Shown piece after piece: positions 62,160-64,000 of a stretch of 64,000 nucleotides of DNA. A program made the translations under genes and the position numbers. Position 1 is the first letter of the stretch. Each line of letters starts with the position of its first letter. This DNA is from Hypomesus transpacificus (lineage: Eukaryota > Chordata > Actinopteri > Osmeriformes > Osmeridae), in contig NW_025814031.1 in the NCBI RefSeq assembly GCF_021917145.1, positions 310,001 to 374,000 of the forward strand, given 5' to 3'. The notes under the pieces were generated by a model. The model did not search any database, had not been told where the DNA came from, and saw only the letters and a list, made by a program, of their open reading frames with translations.

Positions 62160-63100
62160 CAAAGCTAGCTGGTAAAATATCTAGGAGTCGCAATGGATAC
62201 TGAACTTTTGTTTGAGTACCATATTAAGCAAATTACTAGAACTGCATTTTTCCATCTACGTAATATTGCCAAAATATGGAAATTCCTCTCAAAGGATGAT
62301 GCTGAAAAACTAATACATCCATTAGTTACGTCCCGATTGGACTACTGCAATGTGTTGTTCTCTGGCCTCCCAATTACCTACCAAAATTGTTTACAGCAGG
62401 TGCAAAATGCTGCTGCTAGACTATTGACTAGAAAAAGAAAGTTTGATCACATAACATTTACATTAACATCTACTCTTGTCTCTTTACACTGGCTCCCTAT
62501 CCAAGCCAGAGCTGATTTCAAAGTTCTACTACTAACTTACAAATCTCTGCATGGACTGGCACCACTGTACCTCTCCAGTCTCCTTGCACCCTATTGCCCC
62601 GCAAGGACACTAAGATCTCAAGATGCCGGCTATCTGGTGGTTCCCAAAATTAAGAAAAAAACAGCTGGAGGTAGGGCGTTCTCATATAGAGCACCTCTGG
62701 AACAAATTACCTGTCTCAATTAAGGAGGCTGATACTGTTTCGACATTTAAAATTCGGTTAAAAACGTTCTTGTTTAGTCAATTCTGCGATTGTTAAAGGT
62801 AAGTATGTGTGTATATGTACTTTATTTATAAACCTTGGGTTTGTGTTTGCCTATGTGTGTATCACATGTCATTTTTAAATTGTAGCTTATATGTTCATAT
62901 TGTCCCATCTAGATGTTACAAATAAAGTAAACCTGTTACTTTGTTTTGTTACTGTTATAGTTTCCGATGCTGAATATTGTTACTGTTATAGTTTCTGTTA
63001 CTTGTTGGAGACAACGGGGGACGGGTTGTTTTCATCCTTATTCATATAAGGATAAATTATTTTAGAGTTCCTTCCCCAGGAACAGATTTCATGTTCCAAC
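62160..63100 (+). mobile_element. L2/CR1-like LINE, 3' part of the ORF
   Basis: The frame at 62193-62723 gives LGV-like start text, then AFFHLRNIAKIWKFLS, SRLDYCNVLFSGLP, QNAAARLLT, LHWLPIQARADFKVLLLTYK and LRSQDAGYLVVPKI. A frameshift near 62695 moves the expected LWNKLPVSIKEAD end into another frame. AATAAA near 62921 follows. The family differs from the L2 copy in rac1. Most of the enzyme is missing. Confidence 0.85.
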
Positions 63101-63399
63101 CGAGGGAGGCTCACTGTCTTAATGTGTGGGGCAGCATCAAATACCCCCTTTTTGCTCTGTTAAATTGCTGCCTTAGTCCACACTTGACCGGTGGGGATCT
63201 CATTCTATTATGACTGTAACTGTTAGCTGCTCCTGGCATTCTCTAATCCCTGCTCTCCCCTCTCTGTCGCCCCCCCCCCCCCCACACACACACACACATC
63301 CCTTGTGGTGTGGGGGGTTTGAGCTGTCAGCAGCTGCCTGGTCGTTGGTTTGCCAATGCTGGACCTGGTCGTCAACTGGAAACCAGTCTCCATGACGGC
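63101..63399. other. Spacer with C and CA tracts
   Basis: 63270-63298 is a C-run followed by a CA microsatellite. The frames crossing it are low-complexity artefacts. No gene is seen. Confidence 0.4.
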
Positions 63400-64000
63400 C
63401 AACAGCGAGTCTCCCGGTCCTGTCCTACATCTATGCAGTTTGCATACCGGTCCAACAGGTCTACAGATGATGCCATCGCCCTGACCATGCACACTGCTCT
63501 CTCCCACCTGGACAAAGGGAATACGTATGTGAGGATGCTGTTCAATGATTACAGCTCAACATTCAACACCATCATCCCCTCCAGACTGGTCACCAAGCTT
63601 GTGGACCTGGGACTAAGCACTTCCCTATGCAAATAGATCTTCCACTTCCTGACGTGGAAGCCACGGGTGGTGATAATTGGTTGCAATTGACCGCACCTCA
63701 TCCACACTGATCACCAACACAGGCACAACCCAGGGCTGTGTGCTCAGCCCTCTCCTGTTCTCCTTGTTCACTCATGACTGTGCGGCAACGCACAACTCCA
63801 ACGTCCTTGTTAAGTTTGCTGACGACACAACCATCGTGGGCCTCATCTCTGACAGTGACAAGTCCGCCTACAGAGAGGAGGTTGATACCCTGACATCATG
63901 GTGTCAGGACAATAAGCTCTCTCTCAACGTCAGCAAGACTAAGGAGATGATTGTGGACTATAGGAAGCGGCAGGAGGAGGAGCATGCACTCCTACACATC
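63400..64000 (+). mobile_element. CR1/L2-like LINE reverse-transcriptase fragment, continuing past the window
   Basis: [20 protein letters not shown] and [20 protein letters not shown], then in other frames GCVLSPLLFSLFTHD, the catalytic FADDTTIVGL and NKLSLNVSKTKEMIVDYRK. At least two breaks occur (a stop at about 63634). It matches the family whose C-terminal end is at 2057-2966. The 3' end lies outside the window. Confidence 0.85.

Noticed and set aside
63223..63507. 94-residue minus-strand frame across the C/CA tract
   Set aside because: It runs through a microsatellite and antisense LINE sequence and has no domain.

Overview
This is teleost fish nuclear DNA. Five spliced host genes with vertebrate exon structure sit in a dense mosaic of fish-type transposons: hAT, Kolobok, Harbinger, L2/CR1-like LINEs, a tRNA-derived SINE and many foldback MITEs. 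I cannot name the species.

Host genes, left to right: (1) a two-exon micro-gene for a 66-residue SMIM10-like membrane protein (15402-14880, minus), whose second exon codes for only six residues and a stop; (2) rac1 (16475-29931, plus, six coding exons, 192 aa), with a 10 kb first intron full of transposons and an L2 LINE in intron 5; (3) stk19 (33294-31916, minus, five exons, 241 aa), convergent with rac1, with near-abutting poly(A) signals; (4) dxo (49109-56119, plus, six exons, 428 aa); (5) slc25a17 (60530-58086, minus, nine exons, 313 aa). stk19 and dxo are divergent neighbours, as I recall for the mammalian MHC class III region, but here about 15.8 kb of nested transposons separates them.

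Mobile DNA: 0-11 kb holds a decayed Harbinger transposase, a LINE 3' half, a hAT element with an older nested element, and a retroposon carrying an intact 146-residue transmembrane ORF. The rac1 first intron holds a 9-bp-TSD transposon whose only ORF is the N-terminus of a RecQ-like helicase, a THAP remnant and foldback MITEs. The 33.9-49 kb block holds a 3.8 kb composite hAT element, a 350-bp-arm foldback, a template-switch-like duplication, a Kolobok element with a THAP exon, and hAT elements that keep a BED-finger exon. LINE pieces resume at 61.7-64 kb.

Several older repeats occur twice in the window. One copy therefore serves as the empty site for a transposon in the other, which fixes insertion boundaries without outside data. 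The observations most worth follow-up are the RecQ-like transposon family, the retroposed transmembrane ORF, the SMIM10-like micro-gene and the 183/531-bp template-switch structure.
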